Made by a program: the position numbers and the translations under genes. Source: Gemmatimonadota bacterium (GTDB taxonomy: Bacteria > Gemmatimonadota > Gemmatimonadetes > Gemmatimonadales > Gemmatimonadaceae). Taken from it: a DNA stretch of 64,000 nucleotides. Below are positions 17,895 through 27,096 of the stretch, one piece after another. Below the pieces are notes generated by a model. It was not told the DNA's origin and did not search any database. It saw only the letters and a list, made by a program, of their open reading frames with translations. The stretch's first letter is position 1. Each line of letters starts with the position of its first letter. The DNA lies in NCBI GenBank assembly GCA_016191225.1, contig JACPPC010000007.1:124001-188000 (forward strand), written 5' to 3'.

Positions 17895-19197
17895 TGAGGG
17901 ACTCGAGGAGGCGCTCGGGCAGCCGCGACTGCACGGCGATCAGCGACATCACCAGCGCCAGCAGGCGCACGCGCTCGATGTCGTCCTCGACGAACACGCC
18001 GAACCGGGCCCGGTTGGTGAGGTTCATGACGCCCACCAGCTCGCCGCGGTAGACGAGCGGCGTGGAGATGAACGAGCCGGTGGTGAAGAACTCGTCCTGC
18101 AGCAGCGCATGGGCCCGCGCGTCGTTCACGTCCTGCACGAGCAGGGTCTCGCGGCTGCGGGCGACCTTGCCCGCCACCCCGGTGCCGAGGGGCACCCGCA
18201 TGCCGACCTCGACGGTGGGGGCGACGCCGCGGATGGCGGCAAGGTAGAGCTGGCCCGAGTCGGGCTCCACCAGCATCAGCGAGCACCGCTGTGCCTGCAT
18301 GTCGTCGCCGGCGAGGGTCAGCAGCCCCTCGGCGAGGGCTCGCGGGTCGTTGGCCTCGGCGTCGAGGAGGAGCATCTGGTCGATCAGGTAGATCGTGCGC
18401 GTCTTCTGGCGCAGCGCCTCCGAGCGGCGGTGCAGCTCGAGGTGGGCCTGCTCCAGCTGGCCCACGGCCGCCGCCACCTGCTGTTCCACGGCGTCGGCGC
18501 GGCGCACCGCCTTGCGGAGTTCCTCCCGGGCCTGCGCCGTCTCGCGCTCCATGTGCACGAAGCTCGTCGAGTCGATGGCGCCGGTGCTGCGCCGCACCTC
18601 GTCCTTGGCCTTCACCAGCTCGCCCTCGAGCTTGCCGAGCCGCTTGTCGTGCTCGGCATGCACGCGCTGCATCACCGACTCGAGGGTCTGCACCGCCTCG
18701 AGGCGGGCCTCGCGCTCCAGCAGCCGGAAGTACGCCACCTCGAACAGTGCCACCGAGGGCGCGAAGCGCTCGGCCGTGCGCGAGCCGAAGATCCGCCGCG
18801 ACTCCTGCAGGGCCAGCACGGCGACCAGCTGGCCGTCGTGGCGAACGCCGCGCAGCGAGAGCAGCCCGCCGTCGGGGAACGGGGTGAATCCGAGCAGGCG
18901 CAGGTAGTCGGTGGACTTGTCGCCGAGGTCGATGAAGGCGCCCCCCGTCTCGATCCCCGGCCGGGCGGTGGCCGGCAGGTGGTCGAAGGTCGTCTCGAGG
19001 CGCTGGGGTTCCACGACGAGGCCCCGCACGTGCCGCGCGTCCTCGAGCATCGCCCGCTTGCCGTCGAGCCGGAGGAGGGCCACCTGGGCCGCGCGATCGA
19101 CGTCCGCGAGCGATTCCCCCAGCGCCACGAGAGCGGCGTCGAGGTCGTGCGCCACGCTCAGCGCGTGCGCGAAACTGGAGAGGGTGCGCGGGGGCAT
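17884..19197 (-). CDS. GAF domain / coiled-coil sensor protein
   Basis: This 437-aa soluble protein has three parts. The N-terminal domain (about 1-165) is GAF-like (LLSLRGVRHDGQLVAVLALQESRRIF). A long coiled coil follows (about 170-265, rich in E, K, R, A, Q). The C-terminal GAF domain (about 280-420) contains RCSLMLVEPDSGQLYLAAIRG, VPLGTGVAGKVARS and FISTPLVYRGELVGVMNLTN. No histidine kinase, GGDEF or HTH output domain follows, so it may signal through a partner. ATG at 19197 is chosen because upstream sequence is intergenic. It is first in an operon with trpD. The bound ligand is unknown. Confidence 0.82.
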   Translation of the reverse strand: MPPRTLSSFAHALSVAHDLDAALVALGESLADVDRAAQVALLRLDGKRAMLEDARHVRGLVVEPQRLETTFDHLPATARPGIETGGAFIDLGDKSTDYLRLLGFTPFPDGGLLSLRGVRHDGQLVAVLALQESRRIFGSRTAERFAPSVALFEVAYFRLLEREARLEAVQTLESVMQRVHAEHDKRLGKLEGELVKAKDEVRRSTGAIDSTSFVHMERETAQAREELRKAVRRADAVEQQVAAAVGQLEQAHLELHRRSEALRQKTRTIYLIDQMLLLDAEANDPRALAEGLLTLAGDDMQAQRCSLMLVEPDSGQLYLAAIRGVAPTVEVGMRVPLGTGVAGKVARSRETLLVQDVNDARAHALLQDEFFTTGSFISTPLVYRGELVGVMNLTNRARFGVFVEDDIERVRLLALVMSLIAVQSRLPERLLESLSAR

Positions 19198-19253
19198 ATC
19201 GTGAGTGGGGCCCGGGGCCGATTCGGGCCCGGGCCGGCGTGAATCCGGACTGC

Positions 19254-19283
19254 AATGTCCTTGGCTACGTGACGATGTGTCAA
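19254..19283 (-). promoter_or_regulatory. Candidate promoter for GAF gene-trpD
   Basis: On the minus strand TTGACA (19283-19278) is followed after 18 nt by GACATT (19259-19254). The leader then contains a long G/C palindromic stretch (about 19206-19240) that could fold into a stable hairpin before the ATG at 19197. It faces away from the truA promoter. Confidence 0.4.
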
Positions 19284-19307
19284 TCGCTTCCGTCACTTTG
19301 CCATTGC

Positions 19308-19335
19308 TTGACCACGGCTCTCCCGGGGCTAGATT
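19308..19335 (+). promoter_or_regulatory. truA promoter, likely leaderless
   Basis: TTGACC (19308-19313), a 16-nt spacer and TAGATT (19330-19335) form a good sigma-70-type promoter. The -10 box ends only 7 nt before the truA ATG at 19343, so transcription would begin at or next to the start codon. The same TAGATT box is used upstream of ssrA. Confidence 0.65.
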
Positions 19336-19342
19336 TTCGCCA

Positions 19343-20131
19343 ATGCCGCCGCGCACCGTGCAGCTGGTCCTGCACTACGACGGGGCGGAGTTTGCCGGGT
19401 GGCAGGTGCAGCCCGACAGGCGGACCGTTCAGGGGGTGCTCGAAGCCGCGATGGCGCGCCTCACGCAGGCGCCCGGACGGGTGCAGGGCGCGGGTCGCAC
19501 GGACGCCGGGGTGCACGCCCGGGGACAGGCCGCCGGTGTGCGGGTCCCCGAGAAGTGGCACCCGGACGAGCTCAGGCGGGCGCTCAACGCGATCCTCCCG
19601 GACGATGTCTGGATTGCCGCGGCGTTCGAGATGCACCCCGAGTTCCATGCCCGGTTCAGCGCCACCGCGCGCCGGTACCGGTACCATGTGGCCACCGGTC
19701 CGACGGCGGAGTCGCCGTTCCGGCGGCGCTGGGCATGGGGGGTGCGCCAGGAGGTCGAGGCGGGATTGCTGGACAGCTGCGCGCAGGCGGTGCTGGGGGA
19801 GCACGCCTTTCGGGCCTTCGCCGTTCGCGGCACGGCCCCCGAGGCCGACGACCACAAGTGCACCATCGCGCGCGCCGGCTGGACCCCGAGCGACGACGGG
19901 TTCGTGTTTGACGTGACCGCCAACCGGTTCCTGCATCACATGGTGCGATTCCTCGTGGGGACGATGCTTGACGTGGCGACGCGACGCCGGCCGCCCGGTG
20001 ACCTGTCGCAGCTGCTCGCCGCCCCCACGAACGACGACGTGTCGCCGCCCGCCCCCGCCCACGGGCTCTTCCTCGAGCAGGTCACCTACCCCGGCGCGCT
20101 CTACCTCGGCGCCCCCGCGGGGCCGGCGTGA
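19343..20131 (+). CDS. truA: tRNA pseudouridine(38-40) synthase
   Basis: TruA (262 aa) makes pseudouridine at positions 38-40 of the tRNA anticodon arm. The catalytic aspartate lies in GAGRTDAGVHARGQ. LHYDGAEFAGWQVQP near the start and NRFLHHMVRFLVGTMLDV near the end are family signatures. The ATG at 19343 has no Shine-Dalgarno but a promoter -10 box 7 nt upstream, which suggests a leaderless message. The stop overlaps the GTG of the next gene (GTGA). Confidence 0.96.
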   Translation: MPPRTVQLVLHYDGAEFAGWQVQPDRRTVQGVLEAAMARLTQAPGRVQGAGRTDAGVHARGQAAGVRVPEKWHPDELRRALNAILPDDVWIAAAFEMHPEFHARFSATARRYRYHVATGPTAESPFRRRWAWGVRQEVEAGLLDSCAQAVLGEHAFRAFAVRGTAPEADDHKCTIARAGWTPSDDGFVFDVTANRFLHHMVRFLVGTMLDVATRRRPPGDLSQLLAAPTNDDVSPPAPAHGLFLEQVTYPGALYLGAPAGPA

Positions 20132-20790
20132 AGCTCCTCGTCGCCTCGGCCAGCCTCGCCGACATCGGCGCCGCCTGCGAGGCCGGGCTCGCCGACGGCG
20201 TGTACACGACGCCGGCCCTGCTCCACGGCGCCGACGCGTCCGCCGACCCGTTCAGCCAGCTCGACGAGATCTGCCGCCTCGCCAACCGCCCCGTGTACGC
20301 GATGGTGAGCGCGGCGACCACCAACGACATCGTGCGCGACGCGCGCGACCTTGCCCGGCTCTCGGACGTCATCGTGGTCCGCATCCCGTTCGTCGAGGAC
20401 GCGGTGCCGGCGATCCGGCGCCTGTCGGCCGAGGGGATCCGGGTCGCCGCGACGCTCGTGTTCAGCCCGGCCCAGGCCCTGCTCGCCGCCAAGGCCGGCG
20501 CGTCGGCGGTGTCGGTGCAGCTCGACTCGCTCGAGGCGCAGGGGCAGGACGGCCCGGCGGCGCTTGCCGACATCCACCGGCTGTTCGAGGACTTCCAGGT
20601 GCCGTGCGACATCCTCGCCGTCCCGGTGGGCTCCCCCGCCCGTCTCCTCGCCTGCGCCAAGGCGGGCGCCGACCTGTGCACGGTCACGCCGGCCGACCTG
20701 CGCGCGATGCTGCTGCACCCGCTCACCGACCGGGGCATGGACCAGTTCCTGAGCGACCTCAGCCGCCTCCGCGGCGGGGGCGCGGCGTGA
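20128..20790 (+). CDS. Transaldolase-fold protein lacking the catalytic lysine
   Basis: This 220-aa protein matches the small transaldolase / fructose-6-phosphate aldolase family along its length. For example, IRRLSAEGIRVAATLVFSPAQALLAAKAGASAVS corresponds to the aldolase core. However, the Schiff-base lysine (Lys85 in E. coli FsaA) is Arg85 here (VIVVRIPF, codon CGC at 20380-20382). The N-terminal aspartate (LDT in the family) is replaced in LVASAS, and the TTNP motif reads TTPA. Normal transaldolase chemistry is therefore unlikely. GTG starts at 20128 within the truA stop, and its stop overlaps htrA (GTGA). It may be a binding or regulatory pseudoenzyme; the function is unknown. Confidence 0.85.
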   Translation: MKLLVASASLADIGAACEAGLADGVYTTPALLHGADASADPFSQLDEICRLANRPVYAMVSAATTNDIVRDARDLARLSDVIVVRIPFVEDAVPAIRRLSAEGIRVAATLVFSPAQALLAAKAGASAVSVQLDSLEAQGQDGPAALADIHRLFEDFQVPCDILAVPVGSPARLLACAKAGADLCTVTPADLRAMLLHPLTDRGMDQFLSDLSRLRGGGAA

Positions 20791-22199
20791 TCCGCCGGAT
20801 GGCCATCGTGGCCCTCGTGGCGTCGCTCGCCGCCGCCTGCGGCGACGACGCACGGGGCGAGCTCACGGGGGGGGGCTTCGCGGCCCGCGAGGCGGGGGCC
20901 CAGGCGCCGGCGCCGAACTCGCCGCGGCGCACCGTCATCACCGACGCCGTGGGCAAGATCGCCCCGGCCGTGGTGACGGTGCAGACCGAGGTCGTGGAGC
21001 GCGTGCCGATCGACCCCTTCGAGCGGTTCTTCGGCGGGCGCACGGGCGAGCGCTCGGCGGCCGGGATCGGCTCCGGGTTCATCACCCGTTCCGACGGCGT
21101 GATCGTGACCAACGCGCACGTGGTCGCCGGGGCGACGCGGGTGTCGGTGGCGCTGCGCGACGGGCAGACCTTCAGCGCCAGGGTGCTTGGCTTCGACGAG
21201 GTGAACGACCTCGCGGTGCTCAAGATCGACGCCCGGGGGCTCCCCACGGCCCGGCTCGGCACGAGCGACGACCTGCTCGTGGGCGAGTGGGCGATCGCGC
21301 TCGGCAACCCGTACGGCTTCCTGCTTGGCAACAGCGAGCCGAGCGTGACCACCGGCGTGGTGAGTGGAGTGGGCCGCAACCTGGTGGGCCAGGGCCAGGG
21401 GGCCGGGGTGTACGTGGACATGATCCAGACCGACGCCTCGATCAACCCCGGCAACTCGGGCGGCCCGCTGGTGAACGCACAGGGCGAGGTGATCGGCGTC
21501 AACAGCTCGATCTACTCCCCGTCCGGGGGCTCGATCGGCCTCGGCTTCGCGATCCCGATCAACCGTGCCAAGCGGGTGACCGAGGACCTGCTGGAGCATG
21601 GCGCGGTGCGGCGCCCGTGGGTCGGCATCAAGCCGCAGTTCCCGGCCGCCGGCGACGCCGGGCGGGCGGCACTCCGCTCGGGAGTGGTGGTGCACACGGT
21701 GGTGCCGGGCTCGCCCGCCGCCACGGCGGGGATCCGCGCCGGCGACGTCCTGGTCAAGTCGCGCTCGCGCGTACTGCGCAACCCGTACGACTGGGACGCC
21801 GAGCTGCTGGAGCTCCGGGCCGGCGAACGGCTGACCGTGGTGGTGCGGCGCGACGGGCGCGAGCTCGCGGTGCCGATCACCGTGGCCGACCTCCCCGAGG
21901 TGAGCGCCCCCAAGGTGCAGGTCATGCGCGAGCTCGAGCTGCTCACGCTGACGCCGGCGATCCGCACCGAGCGCGGGGTGCGCAGCGCGCGCGGGGCGGT
22001 GGTGTTCAAGGTCTCCGACCGCGTGGCCGAGGAGCTCGGGCTGCAACCGGGCGACGTGATCGTGCAGATCAACCGCACGCCGGTGGAGGACGCCGCCACG
22101 GTGGAGAAGCTCATCTCGGCGCAGGGCCAGCGCGGGGCGCTGCGGCTCTTCTTCGAGCGCGGCGGCCAGGTCTATTCCTCCGACTTCATCATCCGGTGA
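20787..22199 (+). CDS. HtrA/DegP-type serine protease, lipoprotein
   Basis: This 470-aa periplasmic protease has a short N-terminal signal ending in a lipobox (LAAAC, Cys18), so it is probably membrane-anchored. The trypsin-like domain holds the triad His111 (VTNAHVV), Asp141 (VNDLAVLKI) and Ser224 (NPGNSGGPL). Two PDZ domains follow (about 295-370 and 390-465). It fits the Do/DegP family for envelope protein quality control. The GTG start overlaps the previous gene's stop (GTGA); an ATG four codons later (20799) is possible. It ends 7 nt before purB. Confidence 0.93.
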   Translation: MIRRMAIVALVASLAAACGDDARGELTGGGFAAREAGAQAPAPNSPRRTVITDAVGKIAPAVVTVQTEVVERVPIDPFERFFGGRTGERSAAGIGSGFITRSDGVIVTNAHVVAGATRVSVALRDGQTFSARVLGFDEVNDLAVLKIDARGLPTARLGTSDDLLVGEWAIALGNPYGFLLGNSEPSVTTGVVSGVGRNLVGQGQGAGVYVDMIQTDASINPGNSGGPLVNAQGEVIGVNSSIYSPSGGSIGLGFAIPINRAKRVTEDLLEHGAVRRPWVGIKPQFPAAGDAGRAALRSGVVVHTVVPGSPAATAGIRAGDVLVKSRSRVLRNPYDWDAELLELRAGERLTVVVRRDGRELAVPITVADLPEVSAPKVQVMRELELLTLTPAIRTERGVRSARGAVVFKVSDRVAEELGLQPGDVIVQINRTPVEDAATVEKLISAQGQRGALRLFFERGGQVYSSDFIIR

Positions 22200-22206
22200 A
22201 CCGTCC

Positions 22207-23640
22207 GTGACCGACACCTGGACCTCGCCGCTCGCCGAGCGGTACGCCTCGCGGGCGATGCTCGAGCTATGGTCGCCGCAGGTGCGGCACGGCCTCTGGC
22301 GCCGGCTCTGGCTGGCCCTCGCCGAGGCCGAGCGCGACCTCGGCGTGGAGATTCCCGACGCGGCGCTCGCCGAGATGCGCGCCCACCTCGACCACATCGA
22401 CTTCGCCGCGGCGCGCCGCTACGAGCAGCGCTTCCGCCACGACGTGATGGCGCATGTGCACGCCTTCGCCGACGTGGCGCCGGCGGCGCGGCCGTTCATC
22501 CACCTTGGCGCGACGAGCGCCTTCGTCACCGACAACGCCGACCTGATCCAGATGCGGCGCGGCCTCGCGCTGCTGCGCGACAAGGTCGCCGTCGCGATCA
22601 GCGCGCTGGCGGCGTTCGCGCGCGAGTGGCGGCACGAGCCCTGCCTGGGCTACACGCACCTGCAGCCGGCGCAATGCACCACGGTCGGCAAGCGGGCCAC
22701 CCTCTGGATGCAGGACCTTCTGCTCGACCTCGACGACCTGGAGCACCGCATCAGCCACCTCCCCTTCCGCGGCGTCAAGGGGACGACGGGGACGCAGGCG
22801 AGCTTCCTCGAGCTGTTCGGCGGCGACCATGCCAGGGTGCGCGAGCTCGACCGGCGCGTCACCGCGGCCATGGGCTTCAGCCACTCGATCCCCGTCAGCG
22901 GGCAGACGTACACGCGCAAGGTCGATGCCCAGGTGATGGGGGCGGTGGCCGGGGTCGCGGCCAGCGCGGCCAAGATGGCCGGCGACCTGCGCGTGCTGCA
23001 GTCGTTCGGCGAGGTCGAGGAGCCGTTCGAGGCCGAGCAGGTCGGGTCGAGCGCCATGGCGTACAAGCGCAACCCGATGCGCAGCGAGCGGGTGAACGCG
23101 CTCGCGCGCTTCGTGCTCGCGCTCGCGCCGAACGCGAACCAGACGCACAGCGTGCAGTTCCTCGAGCGCACCCTCGACGACTCGGCCAACCGCCGGCTGG
23201 CGATCCCCGAGGCCTTCCTCGCGGTGGACGCGATCCTGCTGATCGTCGACAACCTGTCGCGCGGCCTCGAGGTGCACCCTGCGCGGATCCGCCGCCGGCT
23301 CGAGGACGAGCTGCCGTTCATGGCCACCGAGGCGCTGCTCGTGCGCGCCGTGCGGGCGGGGGGCGACCGGCAGGCGGTGCACGCGGTGATCCGCACCCAC
23401 TCGATCGCCGCCGCCCGCGCCATGAAGGACGAGGGCAAGGCCAACGACCTGCTCGACCGGCTCGCCGCCGACCCGGCGTTCGGCGTGAGCGTGGACGAGC
23501 TGCGGCGGGCGATCGAGCCGCGGCACTTCACGGGCCGCGCGCCGCAGCAGGTGGAGGAGTTCCTCGCCGAGGTGGTCGAGCCACGGCTCCGGCTCCACGC
23601 GGCGGCGGTGGCCGCCCCGCTCGAGGAGGTGCGCGTCTGA
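22207..23640 (+). CDS. purB: Adenylosuccinate lyase
   Basis: PurB (477 aa) removes fumarate from SAICAR and from adenylosuccinate. The fumarase/aspartase signature is present as [26 protein letters not shown] and the catalytic-histidine loop TRTHSIAAA-like segment ([20 protein letters not shown]) fit. GTG at 22207 begins 7 nt after htrA. It is the first purine gene of the long plus-strand cluster and ends in a TGATG overlap with purC. Confidence 0.95.
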   Translation: MTDTWTSPLAERYASRAMLELWSPQVRHGLWRRLWLALAEAERDLGVEIPDAALAEMRAHLDHIDFAAARRYEQRFRHDVMAHVHAFADVAPAARPFIHLGATSAFVTDNADLIQMRRGLALLRDKVAVAISALAAFAREWRHEPCLGYTHLQPAQCTTVGKRATLWMQDLLLDLDDLEHRISHLPFRGVKGTTGTQASFLELFGGDHARVRELDRRVTAAMGFSHSIPVSGQTYTRKVDAQVMGAVAGVAASAAKMAGDLRVLQSFGEVEEPFEAEQVGSSAMAYKRNPMRSERVNALARFVLALAPNANQTHSVQFLERTLDDSANRRLAIPEAFLAVDAILLIVDNLSRGLEVHPARIRRRLEDELPFMATEALLVRAVRAGGDRQAVHAVIRTHSIAAARAMKDEGKANDLLDRLAADPAFGVSVDELRRAIEPRHFTGRAPQQVEEFLAEVVEPRLRLHAAAVAAPLEEVRV

Positions 23641-24560
23641 TGGCGATCGCGGTGACCGACCTTCCCCTCGACCTCGTGCGCCGCGGCAAGGTGCGCGACG
23701 TCTACTCCGTGGACGGGGCCCGCCTGCTGCTGGTGGCCACCGACCGGGTGAGCGCGTTCGATGTGGTGATGGACGAGGCGATCCCGTACAAGGGTGCCGT
23801 GCTCACGCAGATGACCGCGTGGTGGCTGGCGCAGCTGGAGGGCCAGGTGTCGCACCACCTGATCTCGGCCGACATCGACGAGATCGTGCGCGAGGTGCCG
23901 GCGCTGGCGCCGCAGCGCGCGGAGCTGGCCGGCCGGGCGAGTCTCTGCCGTCGCGCGACGGTCTTCCCGATCGAGTGCGTGATTCGCGGCTACCTGAGCG
24001 GCTCGGCGTGGAAGGAGTACCGGGCGGGCGGCACCCTGGCCGGCGAGCCCCTCCCCAGCGGCCTGGTGGAGAGCGCGCGCCTCGACCCGCCGGTGTTCAG
24101 CCCCGCCACCAAGGCCGAGTCGGGGCACGACGAGAACATCACGATCGAGCATGTGCGCGAGGTCGTGGGCGCCGAGACCGCCGCCGAGCTCGAGCGGCTC
24201 TCGCTGCTCGTCTACGAGCGCGGCCGCGACATCGCCGCCCGGCGCGGCATCATCATCGCCGACACCAAGTTCGAGTTCGGCTACGACGACACCGGCATCC
24301 GCCTGATCGACGAGATCCTGACTCCCGACAGCTCGCGCTTCTGGCCGGCCGACGAGTACCGGCCCGGCCGGCCGCAGCCGAGCTTCGACAAGCAGCCGCT
24401 GCGCGACTGGCTCGATGCCGAGCGCCAGGCCGGCCGATGGAACGGCGAGGCCCCCGGGCCCCCGCTCCCGCCGGCGATCGTCGCCGCGACCAGCCACCGC
24501 TACCTCGACGCCTTTGCCCGCATCACCGGCGAGTCGCTCGACACCACGGGGCTGGCATGA
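23640..24560 (+). CDS. purC: SAICAR synthetase
   Basis: PurC (306 aa) joins aspartate to CAIR using [59 protein letters not shown] and [15 protein letters not shown] are the ordered family signatures. It is the longer, yeast-like form of the enzyme. It overlaps purB by one base (TGATG) and psd by ATGA. Confidence 0.97.
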   Translation: MAIAVTDLPLDLVRRGKVRDVYSVDGARLLLVATDRVSAFDVVMDEAIPYKGAVLTQMTAWWLAQLEGQVSHHLISADIDEIVREVPALAPQRAELAGRASLCRRATVFPIECVIRGYLSGSAWKEYRAGGTLAGEPLPSGLVESARLDPPVFSPATKAESGHDENITIEHVREVVGAETAAELERLSLLVYERGRDIAARRGIIIADTKFEFGYDDTGIRLIDEILTPDSSRFWPADEYRPGRPQPSFDKQPLRDWLDAERQAGRWNGEAPGPPLPPAIVAATSHRYLDAFARITGESLDTTGLA

Positions 24561-25207
24561 GCGTCGCCCGCGAGGGGTTCCCGTTCATCGGCATCGGCAT
24601 GGTGCTGGCGGTGCTGGGGTGGGCGTACGCCTGGATGCGCCCGGGGATCGGCGCCACCATCGGTGGGGTGCTGCTGACGGTGATCGCCGCCTGGGTCGTC
24701 TGGTTCTTCCGCGACCCCGAGCGCAGCGGGCCGCGCGGGCCCTCGTACGTGATCGCCCCCGCCGACGGCCGTGTCATCATGATCGCCGACGTCGACGAGC
24801 CCGCCTTCATGCAGGGGCGCGCCACGCGCGTGTCGATCTTCATGAACGTCTTCAACGTGCACGTGAACCGCTACCCGGTGAGCGGCACGGTGGCCTACCG
24901 GCACTACAACCCGGGCAAGTTCCTGAATGCGGCCGCCGAGAAGTCGAGCCTCGAGAACGAGCAGGCGAGCACCGGCATCGAGTCGGGTGGCCGGCGCGTG
25001 CTCGTGCGGCAGATCGCCGGGCTGATCGCGCGGAGGATCGTGACGTACCCCCGGCAGGGTGACGCCGCCACGCAGGGGGAGCGCATGGGGATCATCCGCT
25101 TCGGGTCGCGCGTGGACGTCTTCCTGCCGGTGGGAACGCCGGTCCGGGTGAAGCTCGACGACCTCACCAGCGCCGGCACCACGGTGCTCGCCGAGTTCCC
25201 CCGGTGA
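24557..25207 (+). CDS. psd: Phosphatidylserine decarboxylase proenzyme
   Basis: Psd (216 aa) converts phosphatidylserine to phosphatidylethanolamine. It has two N-terminal membrane segments (about 9-25 and 32-52), then WFFRDPER and VIAPADGRV. The self-cleavage site is expected at Gly183-Ser184 in [11 protein letters not shown], where the serine becomes the pyruvoyl group. It is the short archaeal/Bacteroidetes-like form. It overlaps purC (ATGA) and pssA (GTGA), so phospholipid genes are translationally embedded in the purine operon. Confidence 0.95.
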   Translation: MSVAREGFPFIGIGMVLAVLGWAYAWMRPGIGATIGGVLLTVIAAWVVWFFRDPERSGPRGPSYVIAPADGRVIMIADVDEPAFMQGRATRVSIFMNVFNVHVNRYPVSGTVAYRHYNPGKFLNAAAEKSSLENEQASTGIESGGRRVLVRQIAGLIARRIVTYPRQGDAATQGERMGIIRFGSRVDVFLPVGTPVRVKLDDLTSAGTTVLAEFPR

Positions 25208-26121
25208 CCGGTCCCTTCACTCCCCGCCCCGACGTGCGCCGCGCGATCGTGGTGCTCCCCAACGGGTTCACCCTCGCCAACCTGTTTTTCGGCATCTTCG
25301 CGATCGTGAGCGCGTCGCGGGGCGAGTTCGTCGAGGCGGGCCGGTACGTGGTCTGGGGCGGGATCGCCGACGCCCTCGACGGCCGGATCGCCCGGGCCAC
25401 CCGCTCGGGGACGCGCTTCGGGTCGGAGCTCGACTCGCTCGTGGACGCGATCTCGTTCGGTCTCGCGCCGGCGCTGATCATGTACTTCGCGGTGCTCAAC
25501 CGCAGCGGGTGGGACTGGATCTTCGTCTTCCTGTTCGCCGCCTGCGCGGTGATCCGGCTCGCCCGCTTCAACGTCGAGCAGGCGGGACGCGCCAAGACCT
25601 ACTTCAAGGGACTCCCGAGCCCGGCTGCGGGCATGACCCTCGCGACCTACTACTGGTTCAGCCAGACCGGACTGTACCACCAGTCGCTGCTGAGCGAGCT
25701 GCCGTGGCAGACGGTGCTGCGCTGGCTCATGATCGGCCTCTCGGCGCTGATGATCAGCAATGTGCCGTACCTCGCCGTGCCGCGCATCGGGCTGCGGTCG
25801 GTCAGGGAAGTGCTCGGCCTCGTGCTCGTGATCGCGAGCATCGGCGGGGTGATCTTCCTCCCCAAGGCGTTCCTCTTCCCGGCGCTGATCGTGTACGTGA
25901 TCGTCGGGCTGGCGAACGCCGCCGTGCTGGGCCTCCTCGACCGCCTCCCCGGCACCGTGTTCGAGGACGACGAGGACGGCGACGCCGACGAGGACGAGCG
26001 GTACGAGGGCGAGCGGCCCCGCCGCAAGCGCCGCAAGCGCGGCCGCCGCGGCGGCACCGCCCCCTCGCGGTTCGCCCCCGCCAGCGCGCCGCCCGAGCCA
26101 CCTCACGAGGACCGCGCATGA
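25204..26121 (+). CDS. pssA: CDP-diacylglycerol-serine O-phosphatidyltransferase
   Basis: PssA (305 aa) makes phosphatidylserine, the substrate of the adjacent Psd. The CDP-alcohol phosphotransferase signature is complete: D59-G60-x2-A63-R64-x8-G73-x3-D77-x3-D81. Several hydrophobic segments between 20 and 255 form the membrane domain. The C-terminal tail (about 256-305) is unusual: an acidic run (EDDEDGDADEDE) is followed by a basic run (RRKRRKRGRR) and a Pro/Ala end. GTG start in a GTGA overlap with psd; the end overlaps purS (ATGA). Confidence 0.95.
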   Translation: MTGPFTPRPDVRRAIVVLPNGFTLANLFFGIFAIVSASRGEFVEAGRYVVWGGIADALDGRIARATRSGTRFGSELDSLVDAISFGLAPALIMYFAVLNRSGWDWIFVFLFAACAVIRLARFNVEQAGRAKTYFKGLPSPAAGMTLATYYWFSQTGLYHQSLLSELPWQTVLRWLMIGLSALMISNVPYLAVPRIGLRSVREVLGLVLVIASIGGVIFLPKAFLFPALIVYVIVGLANAAVLGLLDRLPGTVFEDDEDGDADEDERYEGERPRRKRRKRGRRGGTAPSRFAPASAPPEPPHEDRA

Positions 26122-26375
26122 CCCGGTTTCGCGTCGCCGTGCACATCGTTCCCCGCAAGGGGTTGCTCGACCCCCAGGGCAAGGCGGTCGCGGATGCGCT
26201 GCACGCCCTCGGCTTCGCCGGTGTGGCCGACGTGCGTGTCGGCCGCCACCTGGTCGTCGACGCCGACGCCACCGACGCGCGGTCCGCCGAGCAGTCGGTG
26301 CGCGAGATGTGTGCCAGGCTCCTCGCCAACCCCGTGACCGAGGACTACGAGGTCGCGGGGGTGAGCGTCGCATGA
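26118..26375 (+). CDS. purS: FGAM synthetase subunit PurS
   Basis: This 85-aa subunit bridges PurL and PurQ in the three-part FGAR amidotransferase. FRVAVHIVPRKGLLDPQGKAVADALHALGF and VRVGRHLVVD are characteristic of PurS. ATG at 26118 overlaps pssA (ATGA) and the end overlaps purQ (ATGA). The order purS-purQ-(two small genes)-purL indicates the Bacillus-type multi-subunit enzyme rather than the fused proteobacterial form. Confidence 0.96.
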   Translation: MTRFRVAVHIVPRKGLLDPQGKAVADALHALGFAGVADVRVGRHLVVDADATDARSAEQSVREMCARLLANPVTEDYEVAGVSVA

Positions 26376-27061
26376 GGATCGGCATCGTCACCTTCCCCGG
26401 CTCCAACTGCGACGACGACACCGTGGCCGCGGTGGCCCGCGTGGGCGCGACGCCGGTCAAGCTCTGGCACAAGGACCACGACCTGCGGGACGTGGACCTG
26501 GTGATCCTCCCGGGCGGCTTCTCGTACGGCGACTACCTGCGCGCCGGCGCCATCGCCCGCTTCAGCCCGATCATGCGCGAGGTGGCGGAGCATGCGCGGC
26601 GCGGCGGCCGCGTGCTCGGCATCTGCAACGGCTTCCAGATCGCCTGCGAGGCCGGCCTCCTGCCGGGGGTGCTGCTGCGCAACGACTCGCTCCAGTTCCG
26701 GAGCGAGATGGTGCGCCTGCGGGTCGAGAACACCGGCACGATGTGCACGGGCCTGTACGAGGCCGGGCAGCTGGTGCGCTACCCCATCGCCCACGGCGAC
26801 GGCCGCTACACCGCCGACGCCGGCACCGTCGAGCGGCTCGAGGGCGATGGGCTCGTGGTCTTTCGCTATGTCGACGCGGCGGGCGAGGCGACCGCAGGCG
26901 CCTCGCCCAACGGCGCGATGCACAACATCGCCGGCATCGTCAACGCCGACGGCAATGTGCTTGGCATGATGCCCCACCCCGAACGGGCCCTCGACGACGC
27001 CCTTGGATCGTCGGACGGGCTCGCCCTGTTCGAGTCGCTGGTGGCCCGCGTGGCCGCCTGA
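26372..27061 (+). CDS. purQ: FGAM synthetase glutaminase subunit PurQ
   Basis: PurQ (229 aa) is a class I glutamine amidotransferase that supplies ammonia to PurL. IVTFPGSNCDDD starts the protein. The nucleophile cysteine is in RVLGICNGFQ, and the His/Glu pair is in MMPHPERA. It overlaps purS by ATGA. A 35-nt gap with a new ribosome-binding site separates it from the next gene. Confidence 0.97.
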   Translation: MRIGIVTFPGSNCDDDTVAAVARVGATPVKLWHKDHDLRDVDLVILPGGFSYGDYLRAGAIARFSPIMREVAEHARRGGRVLGICNGFQIACEAGLLPGVLLRNDSLQFRSEMVRLRVENTGTMCTGLYEAGQLVRYPIAHGDGRYTADAGTVERLEGDGLVVFRYVDAAGEATAGASPNGAMHNIAGIVNADGNVLGMMPHPERALDDALGSSDGLALFESLVARVAA

Positions 27062-27096
27062 CGACTGCCCGCGTGCTGCTTCCCCTGGAGGTTCAG

